Shown here: one piece after another, positions 8,600 through 16,282 of the stretch
Numbering within the stretch: position 1 is the stretch's first letter
Layout of the letters: each line of letters begins with the position of its first letter
Source: Pseudomonadota bacterium
Lineage (GTDB): Bacteria; Pseudomonadota; Gammaproteobacteria; Burkholderiales; Burkholderiaceae_C
Direction of reading: 5' to 3'
Length of the DNA: 16,282 nucleotides
Assembly (NCBI GenBank): GCA_023410975.1
Contig: JAEYPG010000395.1
Coordinates: 1-16,282, forward strand
Program-made: the position numbers and the translations under genes
Notes under the pieces: model-generated
The model's input: the letters and a program-made list of their open reading frames with translations, nothing else
What the model was told of the DNA's origin: nothing
The model's database searches: none

Positions 8600-9571
8600 A
8601 TGAAGCTGCACAGCTTTCTCGCGGCAGGGCTGGCCCTGCTCATCGCACCGGCCTGGGCGGAGGCGCCCAAGTTCCCGGAGAGCGGCAAGACGATCCGCAT
8701 GGTCGTGCCCTTCGCCGCGGGCGGTGGCGTGGACAACGCCGCGCGGCTGCTGGGCGAGCAGTTGCGTAAGCAACTCGGCGTGATGGTGATCGTGGACAAC
8801 CGCGCCGGCGCCAACGGCACCGTGGGCGGCAAGGCGGTGCAGATCGCCCCGGCCGACGGCTACACGCTGCTGTTCTCGGCCTCCACGCACGTGCTGGCCA
8901 AGCAGGTGATGAGCACCCCGCCCTACGACCCGCAAGCGGACTTCGCCCCGGTGGCGCGCGTGGGCGAGGCGCCGCTGATGCTGGTCATCTCGCCGCAGCT
9001 GCCGCAGGACAAGCTGGCAGACGTGCTGTCCGCCGCGCGCCAGCAGCCCGACAAGTGGACGGCGGCCATTCCCGCCGCGGGCGCGGCCAGCCACCTGGCC
9101 ACGCTGCTGCTGTCCAAGCAGGGCAACGTCAAGTTCACCTACGTGCCCTACAAGGGCACGCAGCCGGCGCTGGCCGACGTGGCCGGCGGCCACGTCAACC
9201 TGCAGTTCGACTCGATGATCTCCCTGCTGCCGTTGGCCAAGGCGGGCAAGGTCAAGCCCATCGCCATCAGCACCCGCAAGCGCAGCGAGCTGGCGCCGGA
9301 AGTGCCCACGGTGCAGGAAGGCGGCGTGCCCAACTTCCACTTCGTCACCTGGTACGGCGTCTGGGCGCCGAAGGACACGCCGGCGGAGCGCGTCGCGTTC
9401 CTGCACACCACCATCAACCAGGCGATGGCGGAGCTGGGCAAGACCGGCGCCTTGGCCAAGCTGGGCGTCGAGCCGGTGACGGAAAGCATCGAGCAGTTCA
9501 AGCGCTACGTCGCCAACGACGTGGCGCAGAACGCCGAGCTGCTCAAGAGCGCGGGCTTCAGGCCCGAGTGA
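8600..9571 (+). CDS. Tripartite tricarboxylate transporter substrate-binding protein (Bug/TctC family)
   Basis: A 323-residue periplasmic solute receptor. The signal peptide is residues 1-20 (positively charged start, hydrophobic core, AWA before EA). The mature protein shows the Bug landmarks IRMVVPFAAGGGVDNAAR, VIVDNRAGANGTVGG, ADGYTLLF, YVPYKGTQPALADVAGGHVN and LAPEVPTVQEGG. GTAGGAGA-type ribosome-binding sequence (AGGAGA) sits just before ATG 8600. It follows the CobW gene by 33 bases and closes the FAH-hyuAB operon. Bug proteins bind carboxylates and small amides; many are orphans without TctA/TctB membrane genes next to them, as here. It probably captures the substrate that HyuAB or FAH acts on (inference). 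The frame is intact. Confidence 0.95.
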   Translation: MKLHSFLAAGLALLIAPAWAEAPKFPESGKTIRMVVPFAAGGGVDNAARLLGEQLRKQLGVMVIVDNRAGANGTVGGKAVQIAPADGYTLLFSASTHVLAKQVMSTPPYDPQADFAPVARVGEAPLMLVISPQLPQDKLADVLSAARQQPDKWTAAIPAAGAASHLATLLLSKQGNVKFTYVPYKGTQPALADVAGGHVNLQFDSMISLLPLAKAGKVKPIAISTRKRSELAPEVPTVQEGGVPNFHFVTWYGVWAPKDTPAERVAFLHTTINQAMAELGKTGALAKLGVEPVTESIEQFKRYVANDVAQNAELLKSAGFRPE

Positions 9572-9615
9572 CGCAGCGGCCGGCATAGCCGCCGGCTCCA
9601 CACATACACCCGCTT

Positions 9616-9650
9616 CCGCTGGCGCGCAGCACGCCAGCGGCGTGGGTTTT
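9616..9650 (+). terminator. Possible terminator between the TctC-type gene and the porin
   Basis: CCGCTGGCG and CGCCAGCGG form a perfect 9-bp stem (9616-9624 / 9632-9640) with a 7-base loop. The downstream sequence is CGTGGGTTTT, so the T run begins six bases after the stem and is short. It lies about 45 bases after the TctC stop and would allow the porin to be expressed separately. Confidence 0.4.
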
Positions 9651-9703
9651 CACGCGTTCGAAAAAACCGGCGCCACGGCGCCCAAATCAAGGAGACAGGG
9701 GAC

Positions 9704-10828
9704 ATGTTGAAGTCATCCATCTGCGGCGCGGCACTGGGCGCGGCACTGGGCGCGGCCTGCCTGGCGGCCACCGCGCAGTCGTCGGTCAGCATCGGCGGCA
9801 CCATGGACGTGGGCGTGCGCCACGTCAAGAACGGGTCGCTGGGCTCGATCACCTCGGAAGCCAGCGGCTCCAACACCACCAGCAAGCTCGTCATCCGCGG
9901 CAACGAGAACCTGGGCGACGACCTGAGCGCGGGCTTCTACCTCGACGCCACCATCCTGGGCGACACCGGCCAGGCCGGCGCCGCCACGCCCGCCGGGCAG
10001 CTCTGGGACCGCCGCTCCACCGTGAGCATCGCCAGCAAGCGGCTGGGCGAGCTGCGCCTGGGCCGCGACTGGGTGCCCACGCACCTGGTGTGGAGCAGCA
10101 TGGACCCCTTCACCACGCTGGGCATCGCCGGTGCCAACAGCTTCCGCAACTTCGCCGCGTCGCGCGCCCTGGGCCAGGCCTTCGGCGCGCTGCCCGACGC
10201 CGCCCAGGCCAACCCCACGCTGCGCGTGAGCAACGCGGTGGAATACTTCCTGCCCGGCGGCCTGGGCGGGTTCTACGGACACGCCGTCGTGACGGCCGGC
10301 GAGAACGGCACCACGGCCACGGGCTTCACGCGCGGCAACGGCTTTCGCCTGGGCTGGGCCGGCAAGGGGCTGGACGTGGGCGCGGCCCAGTTCGTCACCC
10401 GCAACACGAACGCGGGCCTGGACTTCAAGGACCAGGTGCTTGGTGCGGGCTACGACTTCGGCTTCGCGCGGCTGAGCGTGGCGCAGCGGCGCTGGGTGTT
10501 CGGCACCGACCGCAGCGTCAACACCCTGGTGGCGGCGCAGATCCCGGCCGGACCGGGCGTGGTCAAGCTCACCTACGTGCGGCTGGACCAGAAGGGCGCC
10601 ACCGCGGCGCTCAGCGCCAACGACGCCCACCTGATCGGCGCCGGCTACGTCTACAGCTTCTCCAAGCGCACGGCGCTGTACGCGCACGCCTCGCGCATTT
10701 CCAACGACGGCGCCGCCACCTTCGCCGTCGCGGGCGGCCCGGCAGTGAGCGCGACGCCCACGGCCGTCAACTACTTCGGCGGCCAGCGCTCCACGGCCTA
10801 CGAGCTCGGCCTGCGGCACGACTTCTGA
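9704..10828 (+). CDS. Outer-membrane porin (Gram-negative general porin, Omp32-like)
   Basis: A 374-residue trimeric-type porin. The signal peptide is about residues 1-24 (ending ATA before QSS), and the mature N-terminus QSSVSIGGTMDVGVRHV is the usual first strand. Further landmarks are SNTTSKLVIRGNENLGDDLS, STVSIASKRLGELRLGRDWV in the L3 region, and the C-terminal strand YELGLRHDF ending in Phe, which is needed for outer-membrane assembly. AAGGAGA precedes ATG 9704. It follows the operon on the same strand after a hairpin and may supply the outer-membrane passage for the compound bound by the TctC receptor, an arrangement often seen in Burkholderiales (inference). A 12-base tandem repeat in the signal peptide is noted separately. 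Confidence 0.94.
   Translation: MLKSSICGAALGAALGAACLAATAQSSVSIGGTMDVGVRHVKNGSLGSITSEASGSNTTSKLVIRGNENLGDDLSAGFYLDATILGDTGQAGAATPAGQLWDRRSTVSIASKRLGELRLGRDWVPTHLVWSSMDPFTTLGIAGANSFRNFAASRALGQAFGALPDAAQANPTLRVSNAVEYFLPGGLGGFYGHAVVTAGENGTTATGFTRGNGFRLGWAGKGLDVGAAQFVTRNTNAGLDFKDQVLGAGYDFGFARLSVAQRRWVFGTDRSVNTLVAAQIPAGPGVVKLTYVRLDQKGATAALSANDAHLIGAGYVYSFSKRTALYAHASRISNDGAATFAVAGGPAVSATPTAVNYFGGQRSTAYELGLRHDF
9726..9756 (+). repeat. 12-base tandem repeat in the porin signal peptide
   Basis: The unit GGCGCGGCACTG is repeated about two and a half times and encodes GAALGAALGAAC in the hydrophobic core of the signal peptide. A change by one unit would keep the frame and alter the hydrophobic length by four residues. 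Confidence 0.6.
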
Positions 10829-11072
10829 TCGCCGGCCACGTCACGCGCCGTCGCGGCGGTCCAGGGCCTCGCACGGGCCGGCGAAGGGCGCGCTGGCCCG
10901 TGCGAGCTTGCGCATCGCGCCAGCAGCAGGTTGGCGGCGCCGGAGCCCAGCGTGCCGACCAGGCGCTCCAGCTCCACGCGGGCGGCCTCGCGCAGCGGCC
11001 GGGGCCGCGCGAGCATGGGATTCACCCTAAGCGCCGGAACGGTTCGGGTCGCTCGGCAGAGAACTGCCCGGC
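10829..11072. other. Intergenic stretch between convergent porin and paaK
   Basis: A 244-base gap between the 3' ends of the two genes. It holds one strong hairpin (annotated separately). A 72-codon minus-strand frame (10798-11016) runs through the hairpin and into the porin 3' end, and has no recognisable product. I see nothing else that can be supported. Confidence 0.6.
10868..10906. terminator. Long hairpin between convergent porin and paaK
   Basis: The arms CTCGCACGGGCCGGCG and CGCTGGCCCGTGCGAG give a 16-bp stem with a single G-U pair and a 7-base loop (10884-10890). Twelve base pairs at the base of the stem are perfect. No T run follows on either strand, so a classical intrinsic terminator is not certain; it may block or process transcripts from both sides, or be a repeated extragenic palindrome. 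Confidence 0.55.
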
Positions 11073-12389
<1,317 letters not shown>

Positions 12390-12502
12390 GGCTTGTCTCC
12401 AGTCGTCTTGTGAATCGGGATCGCCGGGCGCGGCCCGGCAGGGCACGCGCGACAAGGGCTGCCGCGGTGCTTGGCATCGGTGCCGGCCGGGGCCGGCTCA
12501 GG

Positions 12503-12521
12503 AGCCCGCCGCACGCGGGCT
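12503..12521 (-). terminator. Weak hairpin between paaH and paaK
   Basis: AGCCCGC / GCGGGCT is a perfect 7-bp stem with a 5-base loop, starting 4 bases after the paaH stop. No T run follows. A further GC-rich repeat (GCCGGCC / GGCCGGC, 12482-12497) lies next to it. Together they may lower expression of paaK relative to paaH or protect the upstream message. Confidence 0.3.
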
Positions 12522-12525
12522 GATT

Positions 12526-14052
12526 TCAGGAATGGAAGCGGCCGCGGGCGTGCTGCAGCCGCGTCAGCAGCGGCGAGCGCCGGTAGCGCAGGTCGCCGTA
12601 GTGCGCCTGCAGGTGCCGCAGCACGGTGGCCGCGCGCGCGGCGCCCAGCGTGTCGGCCCAGGCCAGCGGACCCACCGGGTAGGCCGTGCCCAGCCGCATG
12701 GCGACGTCGATGTCGCGCGCCGTGGCGCCCGACCACGTGATGACGTCGGCCGCCTCGTTGGCCAGGCAGCACACGGTGCGCATCAGCCCCAGCCCGGCCA
12801 CGTCGTCGAGGGCGAGCAGGACGATGCCGGCCGGCTGCAGCACGGCGGCCAGGTCGGCCAGGCGCGCCTCGGCGCCCACGCTGGCCGCAGCACCCAGCAG
12901 CGGCGTGGAAGAGAAGTCACGCGCCAGGTCCAGCAGCAGCACGGGGCCCTGGCCCTCGGTGGCCGCGCGCTCGGTGGCGGTGCGGCCGTCGGTGAGCATC
13001 ACCCGCACGCCGGCCACGGTGAGGCTTTCCGCAGGCAGCGCGGCATCGGGCTCGACGGCCACGCCGGCACGGCCCAGCCGCTCGACCAGCGGCGCCAGCA
13101 GGCCCATGTCCGCGGCGCAATGCACGCGCCCAGCGGCCGGAGAAGGCGTCACGGTCAAGACCTGCGGCGGGGGCGCATCGGCCCCATAGCGGTGGAAGCC
13201 GTGCCCGCTCTTGCGGCCGAAGCGGCCGCTGCGCACCAGCTCCTGCTGGATCAAGCTGGGGGCGAAGCGCGGGTCGAAGGCCGTGGCCTGGAACACCGAC
13301 TCCGTCACCGACAGGTTCACCTCGACGCCGATCAGGTCCATCAGCTCGAAGGGCCCCATGGCGAAGCCGCCGGCCTCGCGCATGAGCCGGTCGATGGCGG
13401 CCGCTGGCGCGATGCGCTCGGCCAGCAGGCGCAGCCCTTCCGCGTAGTAGGGCCGGGCCACGCGGTTGACGATGAAACCAGGCGCGTTGGGCGCGTCCAC
13501 CGAGGTCTTGCCCCAGGCCTCGGACAGGGCATGCAGGGCCGGCACCAGCGCCGGATCAGTCTCGACGCCGCGGATGATCTCCACCAGCTTCATGCGCGTG
13601 GCCGGATTGAAGAAGTGCCAGCCGATCAGCCGCCCCGGGTGCTTCAGCCCCTGGGCCACCGCGGTGACGGAGATCGACGAGGTGTTGGTCGCCAGCACCG
13701 CGCGCTCGCCCAGGATGGGCTCCAGCTGCCTGAAGAGCTGCTGCTTGGGCTCCAGCTTCTCGACGATGGCCTCGACCGCCAGGCCGCAGCCCGCCAGATC
13801 CTCCAGCCCCTGCACGGCCGCCAGGCGGGCAAGCGCCGCATCGCGCTCGGCGGGCGTCATCCGGCCCCGCTGCACCGCCGCGTCCAGGTCCGCCGCGATG
13901 CGCTGCAGCGCCCGCTGCGCCGCGCCCGGCTGCATGTCGAACAGCCGCACCTCGTGGCCCGACTGCGCCGCCAGCTGCGCGATGCCGGCGCCCATGCTGC
14001 CGGCGCCGATCACGGCCACGCGGGTGGTGGCGTCCAGGAAAACTTGATCCAT
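12526..14052 (-). CDS. paaH: 3-hydroxyacyl-CoA dehydrogenase PaaH (bidomain)
   Basis: A 508-residue NAD-dependent dehydrogenase that oxidises 3-hydroxyadipyl-CoA to 3-oxoadipyl-CoA in phenylacetate breakdown. The NAD site is VAVIGAGSMGAGIAQ (12-26). Then come AVEAIVEKLEPKQQLF, TNTSSISVT (S125/S126), and IGWHFFNPATRMKLVE with the catalytic His146. APGFIVNRVARPYYAE opens the first C-terminal helical domain, and GPFELMDLIGVEVN and RFGRKSGHGFHRYG follow. A second C-terminal repeat (about 320-508, with AYPVGPLAWADTLG) gives the length typical of PaaH/PaaC-type enzymes. ATG 14052 starts the conserved region; a longer in-frame start at 14091 adds nothing recognisable and neither has a strong ribosome-binding site. 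It heads an operon with paaK, divergent from paaN. Confidence 0.94.
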   Translation of the reverse strand: MDQVFLDATTRVAVIGAGSMGAGIAQLAAQSGHEVRLFDMQPGAAQRALQRIAADLDAAVQRGRMTPAERDAALARLAAVQGLEDLAGCGLAVEAIVEKLEPKQQLFRQLEPILGERAVLATNTSSISVTAVAQGLKHPGRLIGWHFFNPATRMKLVEIIRGVETDPALVPALHALSEAWGKTSVDAPNAPGFIVNRVARPYYAEGLRLLAERIAPAAAIDRLMREAGGFAMGPFELMDLIGVEVNLSVTESVFQATAFDPRFAPSLIQQELVRSGRFGRKSGHGFHRYGADAPPPQVLTVTPSPAAGRVHCAADMGLLAPLVERLGRAGVAVEPDAALPAESLTVAGVRVMLTDGRTATERAATEGQGPVLLLDLARDFSSTPLLGAAASVGAEARLADLAAVLQPAGIVLLALDDVAGLGLMRTVCCLANEAADVITWSGATARDIDVAMRLGTAYPVGPLAWADTLGAARAATVLRHLQAHYGDLRYRRSPLLTRLQHARGRFHS

Positions 14053-14142
14053 GCGTGCGATGCGTAAAAGGGTTGCGGAGGGCGGCAGCACGAGCCGGGC
14101 GGGCTCGCTCCACGGGCGTGATGGCCTTGCCGCAAACGATCA

Positions 14143-14171
14143 TTGACCGACCGGTCGGTTGATATTAAGGT
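14143..14171 (+). promoter_or_regulatory. Candidate promoter for paaN
   Basis: TTGACC (14143-14148, five of six bases of the -35 consensus) and TAAGGT (14166-14171, three of six of the -10 consensus) are 17 bases apart and point toward paaN. The TetR-type palindrome covers the end of the -35 and most of the spacer, so a bound repressor would block polymerase. Confidence 0.4.
14146..14159. promoter_or_regulatory. TetR-type operator, probably PaaR site
   Basis: ACCGACCGGTCGGT is a perfect 14-bp palindrome in the divergent region between paaH and paaN. Palindromes of this form are typical of TetR-family repressors of acyl-CoA pathways. In this context PaaR responding to phenylacetyl-CoA is the natural candidate, but no such regulator gene is in the window. 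Confidence 0.65.
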
Positions 14172-14191
14172 CCGACCCGTCTTTGACGCAA
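14162..14191 (-). promoter_or_regulatory. Candidate promoter for paaH-paaK
   Basis: On the minus strand, TTGCGT (14191-14186) and TAATAT (14167-14162) are 18 bases apart and point toward paaH. The -10 is good (five of six) and the -35 poor (three of six). The expected start point near 14155 falls in the TetR-type palindrome. Confidence 0.35.
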
Positions 14192-14196
14192 GTCAA
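14183..14196. promoter_or_regulatory. FNR/CRP-like dyad in the paaH-paaN divergent region
   Basis: TTGAC-GCAA-GTCAA is a perfect 5-4-5 inverted repeat that differs from the FNR/ANR consensus (TTGAT-N4-ATCAA) at one symmetric position per half. It lies downstream of the proposed paaN promoter and over the -35 of the proposed paaH promoter. Binding by an FNR/CRP-family protein is only inferred from the symmetry. Confidence 0.35.
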
Positions 14197-14278
14197 CGGC
14201 CCACCCAGGAAAACCCTAGACCCACCGGCGCGCAGTCCCGATCCGATGCGCGCGCACCGTTTTCAGAGGTCCCCCCGC

Positions 14279-15934
14279 ATGAACCTGTTCGACACGCACC
14301 GCCCGTTGCTCGACGCCGCCGTGCAAGCCAGCCGCACGCGCGGACACTGGACGCCCTTCCCCGAGATGCCCTCGCCCAAGGTCTACGGCGAGACCGCACA
14401 GTCCGACGGCGAGGCGGCGGTGGCGGCGCTGTTCGGGCGCGACTACCCGCTGGAGCAGCCCGGCGAGACGGGCCGCGTCGCCACCGAGCGCTCGCCCTAC
14501 GGCGTGCAGCTGGGCATCCGCTATCCCGAGTGCGCGCCGCAGGCGCTCGTCGACGCCGCGCTGGCCGCGGAGCCGGGGTGGCAGGCCATCGGCGCGCGGG
14601 GGCGCGTGGGCATCCTGCTGGAGGCGCTGATGCGCATCCACCGCCGCAGCCACGAGTTCGCGCGCGCGGCCATGCTGACCACGGGCCAGGGCGCGCTGAT
14701 GGCCTTCCAGGCGGCCGGGCCGCATGCGCAGGACCGCGCGCTGGAAGCCATCGCCTACGCCTGGAAGGCGATGGACGACGTGCCGTCCGAGGCCCTGTGG
14801 GACAAGCCGCAGGGCAGGAACCCCTCGCTGGTGATGCGCAAGCAGTTCGAGATCGTGGGCCGCGGCGTGGCGCTGGTGATCGGCTGCGCCACCTTCCCGA
14901 CCTGGAACACCTACCCGGGCCTGTTCGCCGCGCTGGCCACGGGCAACCCGGCCATCGTGAAGCCGCATCCGCACTCGGTGCTGCCGGCGGCGCTGACGGT
15001 GAGCGTGCTGCGCGAGGTGCTTGCCGAGCAGGGGCTGGACCCCAACGTGGTGACGCTGGCCGTGAGCGAGCGCCCCGAGGCGACGCAGGCGCTGGCCACG
15101 CACCCGGCGGTGGCGTCCATCGACTTCACCGGCGGCAATGCCTTCGGCCGCTGGCTGCAGGAGCATGCGCGCCAGGCGCGGCTGTATGCCGAGATGGCGG
15201 GCGTGAACACCGTGGTGGTGGAGTCCACCGGCGAGTACGCCGCGATGCTGCAGAACCTGGCCTTCTCGCTGTGCCTCTACAGCGGCCAGATGTGCACCAC
15301 CACGCAGAACCTGCTGGTGCCGCGCGACGGTATCGCCACCGACGAGGGACACAAGAGCTTCGAGCAGTTCGGCCAGGACCTGGCCGCGGCCGTGGACAAG
15401 CTGGCCTCCAATCCCAAGATCGCCTCCTCCGTGCTGGGCGCCATCGTCTCCAGGGACGTCTGGCAGCGTGTCGACGCGGCCCAAGCTTCTGGCCGCGTGC
15501 TGCTGGCCTCGCGCGCGCTGCCGCATCCCGACTTCCCCGAGGCGCAGGCGCGCACGCCGGTGATCGTGGCGCTGGACCAGGCCGATGCGGCGGTCTATCG
15601 CCAGGAGTGCTTCGGCCCGGTGTCCTATGTGGTGGCCACGGACTCCGCGGCCGCCGCCGCGGACCTGGCCGAGTCCGTGATCCGCGAGCATGGGGCCCTC
15701 ACGCTGGGCGTGTACTCCACCGACGAAAGCTTCATCGAGCGCATGGAAGGCGTGGGGCGGCGCGCGCGGGTGGCGCTGTCGGTGAACCTGACCCAGGGCG
15801 TCTACGTCAACCAGGCGGCGGCCTTCTCCGACTACCACGGCAGCGGCGGCAACCCGGCGGCCAACGCCAGCTACGCCACGCTGGCTTTCGTCGCCGACCG
15901 CTTCGTGGTCGTGCAGCGCCGGAGGCACGTCTGA
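14279..15934 (+). CDS. paaN: Phenylacetic acid degradation protein PaaN (aldehyde dehydrogenase)
   Basis: A 551-residue aldehyde-dehydrogenase-superfamily protein that in this pathway oxidises the semialdehyde formed after ring opening to the CoA-bound acid. Landmarks are a long N-terminal extension (about 1-75), IGCATFPTWNTYPGLFAALA, GNPAIVKPHPHSV (K228), DFTGG (282-286), the AEMAGVN segment with Glu305, and the catalytic Cys339 in YSGQMCTTTQN. A C-terminal HGSGGNPAANAS follows. Unlike Escherichia coli PaaZ there is no MaoC-like hydratase domain, so ring hydrolysis must come from another protein. Start ATG 14279 has AGAGG at 14265-14269; an in-frame TTG at 14159 lies inside the operator and is unlikely. 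It is divergent from paaH and convergent with paaE. Confidence 0.93.
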   Translation: MNLFDTHRPLLDAAVQASRTRGHWTPFPEMPSPKVYGETAQSDGEAAVAALFGRDYPLEQPGETGRVATERSPYGVQLGIRYPECAPQALVDAALAAEPGWQAIGARGRVGILLEALMRIHRRSHEFARAAMLTTGQGALMAFQAAGPHAQDRALEAIAYAWKAMDDVPSEALWDKPQGRNPSLVMRKQFEIVGRGVALVIGCATFPTWNTYPGLFAALATGNPAIVKPHPHSVLPAALTVSVLREVLAEQGLDPNVVTLAVSERPEATQALATHPAVASIDFTGGNAFGRWLQEHARQARLYAEMAGVNTVVVESTGEYAAMLQNLAFSLCLYSGQMCTTTQNLLVPRDGIATDEGHKSFEQFGQDLAAAVDKLASNPKIASSVLGAIVSRDVWQRVDAAQASGRVLLASRALPHPDFPEAQARTPVIVALDQADAAVYRQECFGPVSYVVATDSAAAAADLAESVIREHGALTLGVYSTDESFIERMEGVGRRARVALSVNLTQGVYVNQAAAFSDYHGSGGNPAANASYATLAFVADRFVVVQRRRHV

Positions 15935-15954
15935 GTCCGCTTCTTCATCACGAG

Positions 15955-16005
15955 TGAAGCAACCCCGTCACACCCGCGAAGGCGGGCATGACGAGGGTTA
16001 CTTCA
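15955..16005. repeat. REP-like hairpin between paaN and paaE
   Basis: An imperfect inverted repeat of about 23-24 bases per arm (TGAAG-AACCC-GTCA-CCCGC paired with its complement), with a 4-base GAAG loop and a few mismatches or bulges. The core CCCGCGAAGGCGGG followed by CATGACG resembles dispersed extragenic palindromes seen in many proteobacterial genomes (family knowledge, from memory). It lies between convergent 3' ends and could terminate both. Confidence 0.55.
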
Positions 16006-16059
16006 GCGTCGACCGAGAGCCGGAATGATTCCGCCTGTTTCTGGAAGGAAAATAGCCCG

Positions 16060-16093
16060 TTCGCCCTGGGCCTGAAGAAAAGCTCAGGGCGAA
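16060..16093. repeat. Second REP-like hairpin between paaN and paaE
   Basis: TTCGCCCTGGGC and GCTCAGGGCGAA form a 12-bp stem with one G-U pair and a 10-base loop CTGAAGAAAA. The form TTCGCCCTGAGCCTG is a common dispersed palindrome in Burkholderiales (from memory). The A-rich loop reads as a U-rich loop on the minus strand. It ends 39 bases before the paaE stop position and probably acts as its transcript end. Confidence 0.5.
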
Positions 16094-16131
16094 GGGACTT
16101 CAACGGCCGGGAATGGCTGGCCGGACGCCGC

Positions 16132-16282
16132 TCAGCGCTCGTCGAAGGACAGGATCACGCGCTCGGTGAGCGGGTGCGCCTGGCAGGTGAGGATGAAGCC
16201 GGCCGCGACCTCGTTCCTGTCCAGCGCGAAGTTGCGCTCCATGCGCACCTCGCCCTCCACCACCTTGGCGCGGCAGGTGCCG
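16132..16282 (-). CDS. paaE: Phenylacetyl-CoA epoxidase reductase subunit PaaE, C-terminal end
   Basis: The last 49 residues of the gene are in the window, open to the edge and ending in TGA at 16132-16134. They show the end of a plant-type [2Fe-2S] ferredoxin domain: GTCRAKVVEGEVRMERNFAL with the third cluster Cys, then ILTCQAHPLTERV with the fourth Cys, and the tail ILSFDER. In PaaE this domain follows an FAD/NADPH reductase module and passes electrons to the PaaAC di-iron epoxidase. The first two cluster Cys, and the reductase module, lie outside. Convergence with paaN and paaH/paaK next door support the assignment over other ferredoxin reductases. Confidence 0.88.
   Translation of the reverse strand, partial: GTCRAKVVEGEVRMERNFALDRNEVAAGFILTCQAHPLTERVILSFDER

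Noticed and set aside
9669..9682. Repeated GGCGCC hexamer upstream of the porin start
   Set aside because: Short, GC-only and expected often in this genome; no spacing or position argument for an operator.
10798..11016. 72-codon minus-strand frame between porin and paaK
   Set aside because: It runs through the strong hairpin and into the porin 3' end, its second half is low-complexity, and no product is recognisable. The ribosome-binding site is weak.
14159..14278. Upstream in-frame TTG start for paaN adding 40 residues
   Set aside because: The TTG lies at the end of the operator palindrome and inside the proposed promoter, and the extra residues do not look like the family. ATG 14279 has a ribosome-binding site.
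16021..16033. Short perfect palindrome CGGAAT-G-ATTCCG between the two REP-like hairpins
   Set aside because: Only 6 bp per arm with a one-base centre; it may be part of the neighbouring repeats, and I cannot support a separate function.

Overview
The window is a high-GC, gene-dense stretch of chromosome. It looks like a betaproteobacterium of the order Burkholderiales, probably Comamonadaceae-like. The basis is a Bug/TctC-type substrate-binding protein in a LysR-controlled catabolic cluster, an Omp32-type porin, and phenylacetate genes of the betaproteobacterial kind (a stand-alone PaaN, bidomain PaaH, PaaK and PaaE). I found no tRNA, rRNA, CRISPR array or insertion sequence.

Region 1 (1-1115, minus strand) appears to be the decayed 3' end of a quinohemoprotein amine dehydrogenase (qhp) biogenesis operon. 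It holds a short C-terminal remnant that resembles the beta subunit QhpB, a subtilisin-like protease (QhpE-like) without its N-terminal Asp region and with a late frameshift, and the start of a flavin monooxygenase (QhpG-like) that is also frameshifted and runs off the window. The rest of the operon is not present upstream; a LysR gene stands where it should be.

Region 2 (1189-10828) is a LysR regulator (minus) divergent from a tightly packed plus-strand operon: FAH-family hydrolase, HyuA, HyuB, a 126-residue Cys-containing protein of unknown function, a CobW/COG0523 GTPase with a CxCC motif, and a TctC solute receptor. A porin follows after a hairpin. The overlaps (TGATG between hyuA and hyuB, GTGA between hyuB and the small gene) show translational coupling. 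I read this as an uptake-plus-hydrolysis cluster for an unknown organic acid or cyclic amide. An ATP-dependent HyuAB enzyme would open or carboxylate the substrate, the FAH hydrolase would cleave a C-C bond or decarboxylate, and the CobW GTPase with the small protein would supply or hold a metal. This is the most interesting part of the window.

Region 3 (11073-16282) is part of the aerobic phenylacetate (paa) pathway. paaH and paaK run on the minus strand. Divergent from them is paaN, across a 226-base region with a perfect 14-bp TetR-type palindrome (probably the PaaR operator), facing promoter-like elements, and an FNR/CRP-like dyad. paaN converges on the 3' end of paaE at the window edge, with two REP-like hairpins in the gap. 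PaaK would make phenylacetyl-CoA, PaaE would pass electrons to the ring epoxidase, PaaN would oxidise the ring-opened aldehyde, and PaaH would carry out the hydroxyacyl-CoA oxidation.
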